DNA of 64,000 nt from Rhodococcoides kyotonense. GTDB taxonomy: Bacteria > Actinomycetota > Actinomycetes > Mycobacteriales > Mycobacteriaceae. How positions within the stretch are numbered: the stretch's first letter is position 1; every line of letters starts with the position of its first letter. Below the pieces are notes generated by a model that saw only the letters and a program-made list of their open reading frames with translations, was not told where the DNA came from and did no database searches. Of this stretch, positions 49,612 through 61,515 are shown piece after piece. Position numbers and translations under genes: made by a program. The DNA lies in assembly GCF_900188125.1 (NCBI RefSeq), contig NZ_FZOW01000012.1, positions 154,329-218,328 of the forward strand. Reading direction: 5' to 3'.

Positions 49612-50480
49612 TACTTCCCTCGGTCGAGCAGTTCGAGCAGGTACTGCCCGTATCCGGACTTGACGAGCTTCTCGGCTCGCTCACGCAGCTGGTCGTCGGT
49701 GATGAACCCGCGACGCCACGACACTTCCTCGGGCGCCCCGATCTTCATGCCTTGGCGTTCTTCGATGGTACGGACGAAGTTCGAGGCATCGAGCAACGAA
49801 TCGAAGGTGCCGGTATCGAGCCAGGCGGTGCCGCGGGGCAGGACTTCGACGGCGAGCTTGCCGGCCTCGAGGTAATGCCGGTTGACGTCGGTGATCTCGT
49901 ACTCGCCCCGCTCGGAGGGCTGCAGGTCCCGGGCGATGGTGATGACGTCGTTGTCGTAGAAGTACAGCCCCGGGACCGAGAAGTTCGACTTCGGGACCTT
50001 CGGCTTCTCCTCCAACGAGATCGCCTTGCCCGCGTCGTCGAATTCGATGACGCCGTACGCCGTGGGGTCCTTGACCTCGTAGGCGAACACCGCGCCGCCG
50101 TCGAGGTGATCGAAGCGGCCCAGCTGCGATCCCAGGCCGGGGCCGTAGAAGATGTTGTCGCCCAGAACGAGCGCGGCACTGTCGGATCCGATGTGATCGG
50201 CGCCGAGCACGAATGCTTGAGCGAGGCCGTTCGGAACGCGCTGAACTTGGTAGGTCAGGTTGATGCCGAACTGGGAACCATCGCCGAGCAGGCGCTGGAA
50301 CTGATCCGAATCCTGCGGGGTCGTGATGATCAGGATGTCGCGGATGTTCGCCAGGATCAGCGTCGAGAGCGGGTAGTAGATCATCGGCTTGTCGTAGACA
50401 GGCACCAACTGCTTACTGATCCCCATCGTGATCGGATGAAGACGCGAACCGGTACCACCGGCCAGAATGATTCCCCGCAT
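49611..50480 (-). CDS. rmlA: Glucose-1-phosphate thymidylyltransferase
   Basis: Makes dTDP-glucose from glucose-1-phosphate and dTTP, the first step to dTDP-rhamnose. [20 protein letters not shown] with the nucleotide-binding loop, [30 protein letters not shown], and the [14 protein letters not shown] region are diagnostic. Starting at ATG 50480 gives 289 residues, the usual length. GGGAGG lies 9 nt before it, whereas the ATG at 50489 is itself too close to that site. It forms an operon with rmlC. Confidence 0.97.
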   Translation of the reverse strand: MRGIILAGGTGSRLHPITMGISKQLVPVYDKPMIYYPLSTLILANIRDILIITTPQDSDQFQRLLGDGSQFGINLTYQVQRVPNGLAQAFVLGADHIGSDSAALVLGDNIFYGPGLGSQLGRFDHLDGGAVFAYEVKDPTAYGVIEFDDAGKAISLEEKPKVPKSNFSVPGLYFYDNDVITIARDLQPSERGEYEITDVNRHYLEAGKLAVEVLPRGTAWLDTGTFDSLLDASNFVRTIEERQGMKIGAPEEVSWRRGFITDDQLRERAEKLVKSGYGQYLLELLDRGK

Positions 50481-50524
50481 GACGTGCATCCTCCCAGATC
50501 AAGGCCGACGCTGCTCGCCCGCTA

Positions 50525-50866
50525 TCACTGCCACGGGATGCGATACGGCTGGTCGTCGGCTTCGATTGGCCAATTCGGGGGCCAGCCCGCCGACGGATCG
50601 GCCCTGAGTTCGGAAACTTCCGGCGGTATCGGTCGAGCGTCGACTTCGATGCGATCCCACGTGCTGCCACCCGCAGCAACGGTCGACGCGAATGCATGCA
50701 GTTCGGGGGAGGCCCACGGCGACCGCGCCAGCCGTTCCAACACTGCTTCAGTGACCACAGTTCGTTTTCGGATCGGGGCGACTGGGCTGGCGTCTGCACG
50801 ACGGCATGCTTCCTCGAGCCGGCCGACCGCATCGAGGACCTTTCTGGCCGCTGGGTCGTCGATCAT
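50525..50866 (-). CDS. Small hypothetical protein, third gene of a T7SS-like locus
   Basis: A 113-residue protein that I do not recognise. It has no signal peptide or membrane segment. The first half looks helical and charged (KVLDAVGRLEEACRRADASP), and the C-terminal half is rich in Pro and Trp (AGWPPNWPIEADDQPYRIPW). ATG 50866 overlaps the stop of the upstream secretion-substrate-like gene (ATGA), so they are co-translated. Its position after a putative type VII substrate would suit a chaperone or immunity protein, but nothing in the sequence proves either. The stop is 45 nt before rmlA. Confidence 0.7.
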   Translation of the reverse strand: MIDDPAARKVLDAVGRLEEACRRADASPVAPIRKRTVVTEAVLERLARSPWASPELHAFASTVAAGGSTWDRIEVDARPIPPEVSELRADPSAGWPPNWPIEADDQPYRIPWQ

Positions 50867-52071
50867 GCGTCCTGCCAGGGTTGCGTTCCTTCGCCAACGG
50901 AGAATCGCTCGTCGGGCGTGAAGATCACCGGCGTGATGTCGGCTGTCTTTGCAGTGTCGACGGCGACCTTGCCTCTGTCCAGTGCGTCGTTGAACGGTTC
51001 GAGGTGTCGTTCGATGGACTGGTTGATCTGGCCTTCGGGATCGGTGATCGCGTCGAGGAACTGAGCGAATCGATCGACGACGTCTTCGATCTTCCGTACC
51101 AGATCCATCGTGAGGTCCATTGTCTTCCACAAGATCTCGATGATGGATTCGATTTGCCACGCGGTCCCGACGATGGGGATCTTCTTCAAGGCCACTTTCA
51201 TCGCGGAACGCCCGGACCCCAGGTCGACCTCGGCTTCGAGCATCTCGACGAGCTTTCGGACGACGGTTCGTACCCCGTTCCTGATCTGCTCGGTGATGGC
51301 TTCCGCGAGTGCATGGATAGTTCGACCGCACGGGCCTTCCCAGTACATCGCAGCTATCTGTCGTTTCGAGTAGTCCGAGAATGCTTGTGCTGCACGTCCG
51401 TCCCAGTATTCGTCGACGCGCAGAACACCGTTCTCGAGCGATTCGGCTGCAGCTTCCATCGCGCGTCCGGCGATGTCGAAAGCCTCTCCGAGGCGACGGA
51501 TCTCGTTCCAGTTGCCGCTGATCGGGAGTGTGGCTTCGTTCAATGGGCTCCAGCCGGTCAGTTCGAAGATTGTTCGGTCGACTTCACCGAGCCAGCCGGC
51601 TGCCTCGTCGATCGTCTCGCGGGTGTCGTCGACAGCGGGATTGGGTGGTGGATAGTCGATTCCGGAGGGTGAGCCGTAGTCGGCTGCACTGCCGTAAACC
51701 TGAACGTTCCCGACCGCGGGCGTCTCGGAAGTACCCGCTCGGGGTATCGGCACGGGAATCAATTCGGTGTGCGCATTGAGTGCGTCGTAGTTCTTCTTCT
51801 CCTGGTCGTCATAGAGCCACGCTGCCTTTCGCAACTCACTACCGATGTAACCGCAGTTGGTCGACAAGTGCACTTGTCGCGTGCGTGTGTATTCCTGGTA
51901 GTGGGCAATGAAGGGTGCCAGGCGTTGCAAGATTTGGCCTGGGATGTTGCTGCTCAGTCCAGCGTGGTCCGAGATGTACCGATGACTGGCCATGGTGTCG
52001 ATGCTGATCTGTTCTGCAAGTAACCCGAGCCCAGCGATTTGTTCGGAGCGAGCGAGGAATCCTTCGGACAT
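50863..52071 (-). CDS. Putative type VII secretion substrate with two WXG-like helical regions
   Basis: 402 residues without a signal peptide. Residues 1-105 form a helical region resembling the EspC/DUF2580-type secretion-target domain. A Pro/Gly-rich linker follows (about 105-155). A second helical region of about 160-290 contains GNWNEIRRLGEAFD and VDEYWDGRAAQAFSDYSK, the latter a WXG-type turn. The last 100 residues are helical and amphipathic, with a short hydrophobic stretch (KKIPIVGTAWQIESIIEILW) and no recognised toxin domain. ATG 52071 follows the DUF8017-like stop by one base. By architecture it may be secreted by an ESX system encoded elsewhere; no EccC-type ATPase is in this window. 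Confidence 0.75.
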   Translation of the reverse strand: MSEGFLARSEQIAGLGLLAEQISIDTMASHRYISDHAGLSSNIPGQILQRLAPFIAHYQEYTRTRQVHLSTNCGYIGSELRKAAWLYDDQEKKNYDALNAHTELIPVPIPRAGTSETPAVGNVQVYGSAADYGSPSGIDYPPPNPAVDDTRETIDEAAGWLGEVDRTIFELTGWSPLNEATLPISGNWNEIRRLGEAFDIAGRAMEAAAESLENGVLRVDEYWDGRAAQAFSDYSKRQIAAMYWEGPCGRTIHALAEAITEQIRNGVRTVVRKLVEMLEAEVDLGSGRSAMKVALKKIPIVGTAWQIESIIEILWKTMDLTMDLVRKIEDVVDRFAQFLDAITDPEGQINQSIERHLEPFNDALDRGKVAVDTAKTADITPVIFTPDERFSVGEGTQPWQDA

Positions 52072-52072
52072 G

Positions 52073-54749
<2,677 letters not shown>

Positions 54750-54753
<4 letters not shown>

Positions 54754-55193
54754 GTTGTTGTCTTTCTGCGGAACGAGAAGTCGCGGTAACCGAAGAAGCT
54801 TGCGACGGCCATGATCGCCGTGACGACCAATTGCGAAGGGATGGGCGGGAAATGGAGGAACGACACCGCGACGGTCATCAGTGAGATGTTCGCGAGGAAC
54901 GCTCCGAAGTTGACGACGAAGAACCGCCACAGGTCACGAAGAAGGTGCCCGCGGACTCGGAACACGAGATACCGGTACATCGCGAACGCGCACAGCACAT
55001 TGCACAGATATCCGAGAACGATGGCAGCGTGATAGCCGAACTGCTCGCCGATCAGCAACTGCCACACGATGAACCACGCTGTACCGAGCGCGGTGTTGAT
55101 CCCGCCGACGAGTAGGAACGCGAAAGCCTGGTTCTTGATGATTCGCATGAGCGGCCCAGGGGTGCCGCTCATTCCAGCGGGAGGCGCGCTCAC
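54750..55193 (-). CDS. GtrA-family membrane protein 2
   Basis: Second GtrA-type protein in the window: four hydrophobic segments, with VGGINTALGTAWFIVWQLL, a MYRYLVFRV loop and a SFFGYRDFSFRR end. Such proteins are thought to help lipid-linked sugars cross the membrane. 147 residues from GTG 55193, which overlaps the upstream epimerase stop (GTGA); ATG 55172 or ATG 55148 would remove the Pro/Gly-rich start and are possible. The neighbouring polyprenyl-phosphate-sugar-synthase-like GT2 makes a GtrA/GT2/GT-C pathway likely. Confidence 0.88.
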
Positions 55194-56119
55194 CGGCGAA
55201 CTCCGAGTGTTCGACGCGTCGCTTCGAGTGTCGATGCGATTCCGGCGGGCAGGGTTCGGTGGGTCCGTCGGTCGATCTCGGGCCAGATCGTCGACCGGAG
55301 CCGGAGGTCTCGGCCTTGGAACGCAGCAAGCGGCGACGCGGCGAGGACCACGTTGGGGCGTCGTCGAAACACCGTCCTGCAGGCGCCGAGAATGGAACCG
55401 ATGGTGACAGCGTGACCCGACGCGAAGATCTTGGTTGTCGGCGGCGCTTGTCGTTCTTTCGACAGAGCCAGTGCGTCCGCGACCATTTCGGCTGCATCGG
55501 ACACGAACAGGTAGTCGCGCAGCGTGTCCATCGGAACGTAGATCGACACCGGTGAGGCCATCAGGTATCCGCGGCACAGGTGCGAGATCAGGCCTTGTGG
55601 TTTGGCGAGATTCTGGCCTGGCCCGTACAAGTTGGCGAAACGTCCCATCACGACGTTGACATCTGTGGCCGACCCGAATTCTCGTGCTATCTCCTCGGAT
55701 TCGAGCTTCGCGCGCCCGTAGTCACCCAACGGAACGGGTGGGCTGTCCTCGTCATGCGGTGCACCGGGCGCTCCGGCGTACACCCCGCCTGCAGACGACG
55801 CGAGGAACAACGTCCCTTGGCGGGACCTCCCGCCGATCGACTGCGTCAACGTGCGGATCAGGTCGTTCTCGGCGTCGAACTCGGCCACCGTCGTGCCGTT
55901 GACTCCTGCCCCCGCGGCCCACACGATGTTCCACGGCTGCGAATCGAACGAGGAGAAGAACACCGAACTCTGCTGCTGCAGCGCCTCTTTCGCAGAATCG
56001 TGATTCGCCCACGGCACCGCCGACGTCCGTACGACGTGACCGCGTCGTCGAAGTTCCCGCGAGACGGACGATCCCAGCAGGCCACCGGAACCGACGACCC
56101 ACGTGTATGTCGTTGTCAC
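55190..56119 (-). CDS. NAD-dependent epimerase/dehydratase
   Basis: Extended short-chain dehydrogenase of 309 residues, probably acting on a nucleotide- or lipid-linked sugar. The Rossmann glycine motif WVVGSGGLLGSSVSRELRRR starts the protein; FLASSAGGVYAG supplies the Ser/Thr position and DYGRAKLESEEIA the Tyr and Lys. VVMGRFANLYGPGQN is typical of the substrate region. GTG 56119 overlaps the upstream GT2 stop (GTGA). The sugar is not identifiable by eye; galactose/glucose epimerase or 4-ketosugar reductase are the main options. Confidence 0.88.
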   Translation of the reverse strand: MTTTYTWVVGSGGLLGSSVSRELRRRGHVVRTSAVPWANHDSAKEALQQQSSVFFSSFDSQPWNIVWAAGAGVNGTTVAEFDAENDLIRTLTQSIGGRSRQGTLFLASSAGGVYAGAPGAPHDEDSPPVPLGDYGRAKLESEEIAREFGSATDVNVVMGRFANLYGPGQNLAKPQGLISHLCRGYLMASPVSIYVPMDTLRDYLFVSDAAEMVADALALSKERQAPPTTKIFASGHAVTIGSILGACRTVFRRRPNVVLAASPLAAFQGRDLRLRSTIWPEIDRRTHRTLPAGIASTLEATRRTLGVRR

Positions 56120-57138
56120 GCCGTCGAATCGGGCTCGACGGCGCGTTCGGTACGGCCGAGTGGACCGTCGGCGGGATCGGCGACGATGAGGTACGGGGGC
56201 TTGCCCATGGCGGTCTTGACGTTGACACCGATGTACTCGGCGACGATCCCGAGCGAGAACAGTGTCGCACCGAAGCCGAACAGCAGGATCACCATCGTCG
56301 AGGCCCATCCGCGTACGACGGTGTCGGCGTCGAACAGCACGTACGACGCCAACACGTAGACGACGAGCACGATACCGAGCAGCGCGAATGCGATGCCGAT
56401 GAAACTGACCAAACGAAGTCCCTTGGTGCCGCTGGACAGAACCATGCGCCAGAAGTGCGACAGCAACGTGCGGAGGCGATAGCCGGAACGGCGGTCGACC
56501 TCCTCGCGCAGCGCGACGGGACTCGTCGTGACCTTGCCTGCGATCCAGCCGAGCGCGACGTCCAGATACGCCTCGGACCCGGCGTAGGCGGCGACGGAGC
56601 GGCCGACCTCACCGAGCACGAGTCGGAAGCTCTGGTAGTCGACGGTGTTGTCGGCGGCCAAGGCCTTGGCGATGACCCATTTCGATCCACGTGACGCCGC
56701 ATTACGCCACAAGCCATGGGGCGCAACGTTCGTCGGCTTCGCGTACACGAGCGAGGACTGGTGATCGAGCGCCGTGTCGAGCAGGCCGCCGATGGCAGCG
56801 GGATCGTGCTGGCCGTCCTCGTCCATCGTGACGATCCACTCGCCACCGCTCGACGCCATTCCGGCCAGCGTCGCGGGATGCTGACCGAAGTTCCGGCTCA
56901 ACCAGACGCCGCGGACGACGTCGTGCCTTTCGACGAGTTCGCGAATGACCTCGGCGGAACCGTCGGGACCATGGTCGAAGACAAGCAGAACTTCCTCGAC
57001 GACCATCGGCCGTCCACCCGGCGTCGAACTGGGGTGCGTCAGCGGAAGGATTTCGTCGACGAGAGCGCGCAGCGTCCGTTCGCCTTGGTATACCGGCACG
57101 ACGATGGATATGCGGTGCGGCTCGGACGGGGGCATCAC
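56116..57138 (-). CDS. GT2 polyprenyl-phosphate-sugar synthase-like, with C-terminal membrane helices
   Basis: 340 residues: a GT-A domain (RISIVVPVYQGERTLRALVD, GVWLSRNFGQHPATLAGMAS, WIVTMDEDGQHDPAAI with the metal-binding Asp residues) followed by two membrane segments (LVSFIGIAFALLGIVLVVYV and WASTMVILLFGFGATLFSLG). This is the architecture of ArnC/GtrB/DPM1-type enzymes, which make a polyprenyl-phosphate sugar for GT-C enzymes outside. With the GtrA protein two genes downstream and the large membrane protein just upstream, a complete donor-flip-transfer set is present. GTG 57138 fits a TAGGCT hexamer 8 nt upstream; ATG 57135 is the next codon. Confidence 0.9.
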   Translation of the reverse strand: MMPPSEPHRISIVVPVYQGERTLRALVDEILPLTHPSSTPGGRPMVVEEVLLVFDHGPDGSAEVIRELVERHDVVRGVWLSRNFGQHPATLAGMASSGGEWIVTMDEDGQHDPAAIGGLLDTALDHQSSLVYAKPTNVAPHGLWRNAASRGSKWVIAKALAADNTVDYQSFRLVLGEVGRSVAAYAGSEAYLDVALGWIAGKVTTSPVALREEVDRRSGYRLRTLLSHFWRMVLSSGTKGLRLVSFIGIAFALLGIVLVVYVLASYVLFDADTVVRGWASTMVILLFGFGATLFSLGIVAEYIGVNVKTAMGKPPYLIVADPADGPLGRTERAVEPDSTA

Positions 57139-57146
57139 GGGATATG

Positions 57147-57152
57147 AGCCTA
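57147..57152 (-). promoter_or_regulatory. Predicted -10 (TAGGCT) before the GT2 synthase-like gene
   Basis: On the minus strand TAGGCT ends 8 nt before GTG 57138 and overlaps the last codons of the upstream membrane-protein gene. It would give an internal leaderless transcript within the operon. Confidence 0.4.
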
Positions 57153-59441
57153 TCTGCTCGTGCTCTGTGTACTGGGCTTCGACGGCGTTGGTTCGTCGAT
57201 TTCCTCGAGAATCGGTGTCCGACGACCGTCTGCACGTCGTCGTCGCACGTCGAGAATCACCAGACCGCCGAGGATCACGAGACCTCCGGCGATGCCGGCG
57301 AACCCGATGCGCTGACCGGGCGGGCGGAAATCGATCTGCAGGTCGGCGTCCGACGTTCCGGGCGGCAGGTCGACGTACAGGAAGATGTCGCCGATGCCCT
57401 TGGTCTGCAGCGGCTCGCCGTTCAGCGTGGCGGTGTATCCGGGCCAGGCCAGGCGTGCGAACACGACGCTGCCACCGTTCGGGGAACTGACGCGCACCTC
57501 TTCGGAGTCGGGCCCGGACGATATCGACGTCGCGGTGGCGCCGACGGTTGCCGAGATGCGGCCCTGGTCGTCGGGCAGAGGTCCTGCGATGCGTTCGAGT
57601 GCGTACGTCTGACGCGCGGCTTCGGCGGTCGGAGGCGTGACCCATTCCCATCCGGGCGGAGCCGGCTGGTCGGCGATCATCGGGTACTGGTTCTTCTGCA
57701 GCACGACGCGATCGAGGCGCATCAGATCGGCGTACGTCTTCCCGGTGTACGCGTCGACCTGGAAGAGGCGCCGGTAGGCGTCGGGGCAGGTGGACCCCTC
57801 GTGCTCGAAGCACAGCAGGTTGGCGAAGTCGAGGTATCCGACGGGTGTGTAGGCGTTGACATAGTCGAGGCCCAGGACCTTCGCCGAGTTGCCGTAGACC
57901 TGCGAGTGCCACGGAAGGCGAGGGTCATCGGGTTCCGTGGCGCTGGTTTCGGTCAACGTGCGGTCGCCGAGCTGAAGCGTCGACCCTTCCCAGTCCGGGA
58001 ACTCCGATCGGGCCTCGGACTGCGAGGCGGGCAGCCACCATTTGTCGAAGGGCGGGTCGTACGACGCCACCTGATACATCGCGACGGGTGCAATGGTCAC
58101 CAAGAGCAGCGCTGCGGAAAAACGCGGGCCGAAGCGTCGGGCAAGAAACAGAGCCGACGCACCGAACGCGGCGACGAGAATTCCCGCGAGGACGTGCCGT
58201 CCGAACAACTCCGGACCCGACGAACCGGCGCGCAGCACCAGAACGACAATCAGCAACGACGCCGCCAGCAGTCGCGGCCGCAACTGCCTGAGCGTCCCGT
58301 AGCGACTGAGAACCGTCGTGGCCAGGATCAACGCGAGGATTCCGACGAACGGGAGGATCCGCGCCGGCCATCGGATCGGGCCGATGTCGCTGGGTCCGGC
58401 GGTGAAGATCAGCACGAACGCGAGCAGGATCAGCGGCGCGGTGAACTCACGCAGAGCGGCGGGAACGCGTTGCCACGCCACGAACGCGAGGGCGGGAACG
58501 AGGAACCACGCGATGTAGGTGACCGGGGATGCCGTCGTCTCACCGGTCCAGGACTCGATGCTGGTGACCGACGTCGGGATGCTCGCGGTGAGGGTTTCCG
58601 ACCAGGGTGCCGTCAGGAAGTTGTCGTTGAACGCGCCTTCGACGCCGCTGCGCCACGTCACCGACGACGTCAGCACACCGGGGAGGAACGTGATCGCGCC
58701 GCACGCCGCAGCGGCGATCCCGACGGACGCCACCCGCGCGGCCGGCTGCCAGCGTTTCTGGAAGACCCATTCGCCGATCGCCAACGAGCCGATCATGACG
58801 CCGGCCATCACCGCGGCGTGCACGTAGCCGACGCTGATCGCGAGGTAGAGGAAGACGAACGGCAGGATCGGGCCCGAGCGCCCGCGTGCGTACGACACCG
58901 AGCTGGCCCACGCCTGCATGATCCAGGCCGTGCCCATCAGTGCCGTGATCCACGAGGTGTTCTCGAAGAACAACGTGAAGCCGACGAACGGCGCGCTCGC
59001 ACCCGCGACGGCCGCCCATGCCGGACGCGACCCGTAGGCGAGGCCGACGCGATAGACGCCCCACGCCAGCACGATGGAGAAACCGAGCTTGACGATGGTA
59101 GCCAGCACGACGAGGTCGTCGATCGACGGCGAGATGTAGTTGATCGCCATCTGAACCGGATTCCACAACCCGCCCTGGCCTTCGACGGGGTAATTGCCTG
59201 CCATCCATTGATCGAGAACGAGCGACGGGAAGTGACCGTCGCGCATGATGCGACCGAGCTGCAGCCAGTTGGGAACGGCGCCGGATTCGGTGTCGTCGAT
59301 GTAGAAGAACCGCGGGTCGACGGCCAGAATCAGCAGATATCCCACGACGACGACGGCCGCGATCGCCGCACCCCAAGCAAGGCGTTCGGTTCTGTTTCCG
59401 AGCCCAGGATCTCGGTCGTGGTGAGTCGTGCTGGTGGTCAC
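57150..59441 (-). CDS. Large polytopic membrane protein, putative GT-C glycosyltransferase
   Basis: 763 residues with about 12 hydrophobic segments and an extracytoplasmic C-terminal domain (about 440-720) ending in one more helix and a basic/acidic tail. AVDPRFFYIDDTESGAVPNW in the first external loop has the Asp-Asp expected of a GT-C catalytic site, and the overall plan recalls YfhO-type membrane glycosyltransferases. GTG 59441 is preceded by CGGAGC at about 6 nt. It is first in the minus-strand glycan operon and divergent from the GlfT2 paralogue. The substrate is unknown; the downstream polyprenyl-sugar synthase probably provides its donor. Confidence 0.85.
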   Translation of the reverse strand: MTTSTTHHDRDPGLGNRTERLAWGAAIAAVVVVGYLLILAVDPRFFYIDDTESGAVPNWLQLGRIMRDGHFPSLVLDQWMAGNYPVEGQGGLWNPVQMAINYISPSIDDLVVLATIVKLGFSIVLAWGVYRVGLAYGSRPAWAAVAGASAPFVGFTLFFENTSWITALMGTAWIMQAWASSVSYARGRSGPILPFVFLYLAISVGYVHAAVMAGVMIGSLAIGEWVFQKRWQPAARVASVGIAAAACGAITFLPGVLTSSVTWRSGVEGAFNDNFLTAPWSETLTASIPTSVTSIESWTGETTASPVTYIAWFLVPALAFVAWQRVPAALREFTAPLILLAFVLIFTAGPSDIGPIRWPARILPFVGILALILATTVLSRYGTLRQLRPRLLAASLLIVVLVLRAGSSGPELFGRHVLAGILVAAFGASALFLARRFGPRFSAALLLVTIAPVAMYQVASYDPPFDKWWLPASQSEARSEFPDWEGSTLQLGDRTLTETSATEPDDPRLPWHSQVYGNSAKVLGLDYVNAYTPVGYLDFANLLCFEHEGSTCPDAYRRLFQVDAYTGKTYADLMRLDRVVLQKNQYPMIADQPAPPGWEWVTPPTAEAARQTYALERIAGPLPDDQGRISATVGATATSISSGPDSEEVRVSSPNGGSVVFARLAWPGYTATLNGEPLQTKGIGDIFLYVDLPPGTSDADLQIDFRPPGQRIGFAGIAGGLVILGGLVILDVRRRRADGRRTPILEEIDEPTPSKPSTQSTSR

Positions 59442-59626
59442 TGTTCGCTCCGTATGTGATCAAGGGCTTCACGACTCTATCGCCCGAGGTCGCGTAGGTC
59501 CGAAACGCCGGGCCGAAGCGCGCATCGAAACTCCCGCGTACAGGTCTGTGCGACCATGGTCACTGGCCGTGCTGCCAGGTGGGACGGCCCCGCACGAAAT
59601 TCGACGAAGATGGAGTTCTTCTAGGT

Positions 59627-61507
59627 ATGGACGGCACTGCTCTCAATCGTCTCGATGCACCACGAAGTGGGTCCGCAGCACGCGCAGTCGGGCTCACGGC
59701 GCAAAGGACGCTGTTCGACGGGCCGTCCCCGCTGGTCAGTGCGGATATGTACGCGACAGTGGCCAAGGGCAACGCCGAGCGCTCGCGCTACGTCGCGAAG
59801 CTCGCCAAGCGCAGCATCGTCGACACCAACAGCTATTTCGGGCGCTTCCCGGCCAGCTACTGGCAGCGATGGACCGAGGTGACCGAGGCGCGTTTCGCCG
59901 CGACCGTCACCGGTTCGGGCCGTATCGACGTCGTCGCCACCGATTACAAGGGCAAGAAGCGCACGGTCGCGAGCACGACCGTCGACACCGACGGGCAGCC
60001 GAGTCGGCTCGTCCTGACGGCCAAGGTCAATCAGTTCCTCGACGGCGGCGCGCTGTTCGTCCGCTTCACCACCTCTGCCGGTGAGCTGACGGTCGAGGAT
60101 GCCGAGTGGACCGTCGACGCGCCCGAGAAGCTGCGTCCGACGTCCGTCGTCATCTGCACGTTCAACCGCGCCGACGACTGCGCCAACACCGTCGCCGCCA
60201 TGGCCGACGACCCCATCGCGCTCCACGGCGTCGACACCGTCTACGTCGTCGATCAGGGCACCGATCAGGTGCAGACGCGTCCGCTGTTCCAGCGCGTCCA
60301 GGCCGAGCTCGGCGACAAGCTCGTCTACATCACCCAGCCCAACCTCGGCGGCGCAGGCGGGTTCACCCGCGGCCTGTACGAGGTGCAGGGCAAGGGCGGC
60401 GATCCAGCGAACGTCGTGTTCATGGACGACGACGTGCTGTGCGAGCCCGAGGCGATCGTGCGGATGAACTCGTTCGCCAACAAAACTGTCGAGCCTGCGA
60501 TCGTCGGTGCGCAGATGCTGTACCTGCTGCATCCCGATCGAGTGCATGTCGGTGCCGAGGTCGCGAACCTGCAGAAGCTCGAAGCCGGGCTGCATGTGAA
60601 GAACGCGGTATCGGACAAGAGCGCACTGAAGAAGAAGCAGGAAGTGCGTGTCGACGCCGGATACAACGGCTGGTGGTCGTGCCTGATCCCGTCGGAGATC
60701 GTCTCGCAGATCGGCTACCCGCTGCCGCTGTTCTTCCAGTGGGACGACATCGAGTACGGATATCGTGCTCGCGCAAACGGATTCGCGACGGTGACGCTTC
60801 CCGGCGCGGCGGTCTGGCACGCGGATTTCGCGTGGAAGGACTGGGACGAGTGGCACCGCTATTTCAACCTGCGTAACGGCATGATCACCGCGGCTCTCCA
60901 CGGCGGTCTCGACGGCAGGCAGCTCGCGCGCCAGCTCGGCACCGACCTGTTCCGCTACCTCGTGTCGATGCAGTACGGCATGGCGTTCACGCTGATCAAG
61001 GCGGTCGAGGACTTCCTCGTCGGACCGAGCAAACTGGTCGACGGCGGAATGGATGCGGCAGCGGCTATTCGACGCGACCGCGCCGCGTACGACGAGACCA
61101 AGCGTTACGACGCCAATGCCGTGCCCGGTGTGCGTCCGGCCGACATGTTCATCACCCCTGCCGGTCCGCATCCGAAGAAGAGCCTCGAGTGGGCCGTACT
61201 GGCCAAGCGGGTGCTGAATCAGTGGCGCGGGACAGTGCAGTCGGGCCCGGTCGCGATTTCCGCCGACGACGCGCACTGGTGGCACGTGTCGCTGTTCTCG
61301 CACGCTGTCGTCACCGATCGTTCGCAGGAAGGTGTGCGGGTTCGCAAGCGCGACAAGGCCGCTGCGATCGAGCTGGGCAAGCGCGGCATCGCTGCGCTGC
61401 GGCGGCTTCGTACCGAGACCGACAACGTCTCGGAGGCGTACCGAGTATCCATGTCGGACTTGACCAGCCGCGACAACTGGGCGCGGTTGTATTCGTCGGA
61501 GGGGTGA
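59627..61507 (+). CDS. GlfT2-like glycosyltransferase paralogue
   Basis: 626 residues with the same plan as the galactan polymerase at 12821: an N-terminal beta domain (FGRFPASYWQRWTEVTEARF), a GT-A domain (SVVICTFNRADDCANTVAAM, VVFMDDDVLCEPEAIVRM, NGWWSCLIPSEI, FFQWDDIEYGYRARANGFAT, VWHADFAWKDWDEW) and a helical C-terminal domain. All acidic active-site positions visible in GlfT2 are kept, so it is probably an active galactofuranosyltransferase of different linkage or acceptor. ATG 59627 is chosen because the 16 upstream in-frame codons have low third-position GC (about 6 of 15), unlike the gene body. A GGAG lies 11 nt upstream. Confidence 0.9.
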   Translation: MDGTALNRLDAPRSGSAARAVGLTAQRTLFDGPSPLVSADMYATVAKGNAERSRYVAKLAKRSIVDTNSYFGRFPASYWQRWTEVTEARFAATVTGSGRIDVVATDYKGKKRTVASTTVDTDGQPSRLVLTAKVNQFLDGGALFVRFTTSAGELTVEDAEWTVDAPEKLRPTSVVICTFNRADDCANTVAAMADDPIALHGVDTVYVVDQGTDQVQTRPLFQRVQAELGDKLVYITQPNLGGAGGFTRGLYEVQGKGGDPANVVFMDDDVLCEPEAIVRMNSFANKTVEPAIVGAQMLYLLHPDRVHVGAEVANLQKLEAGLHVKNAVSDKSALKKKQEVRVDAGYNGWWSCLIPSEIVSQIGYPLPLFFQWDDIEYGYRARANGFATVTLPGAAVWHADFAWKDWDEWHRYFNLRNGMITAALHGGLDGRQLARQLGTDLFRYLVSMQYGMAFTLIKAVEDFLVGPSKLVDGGMDAAAAIRRDRAAYDETKRYDANAVPGVRPADMFITPAGPHPKKSLEWAVLAKRVLNQWRGTVQSGPVAISADDAHWWHVSLFSHAVVTDRSQEGVRVRKRDKAAAIELGKRGIAALRRLRTETDNVSEAYRVSMSDLTSRDNWARLYSSEG

Positions 61508-61515
61508 CGATGTAG

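Noticed and set aside
59579..59626. Upstream GTG start for the GlfT2 paralogue
   Set aside because: The 16 extra codons have low third-position GC, unlike the gene body. ATG 59627 begins where normal codon use begins.
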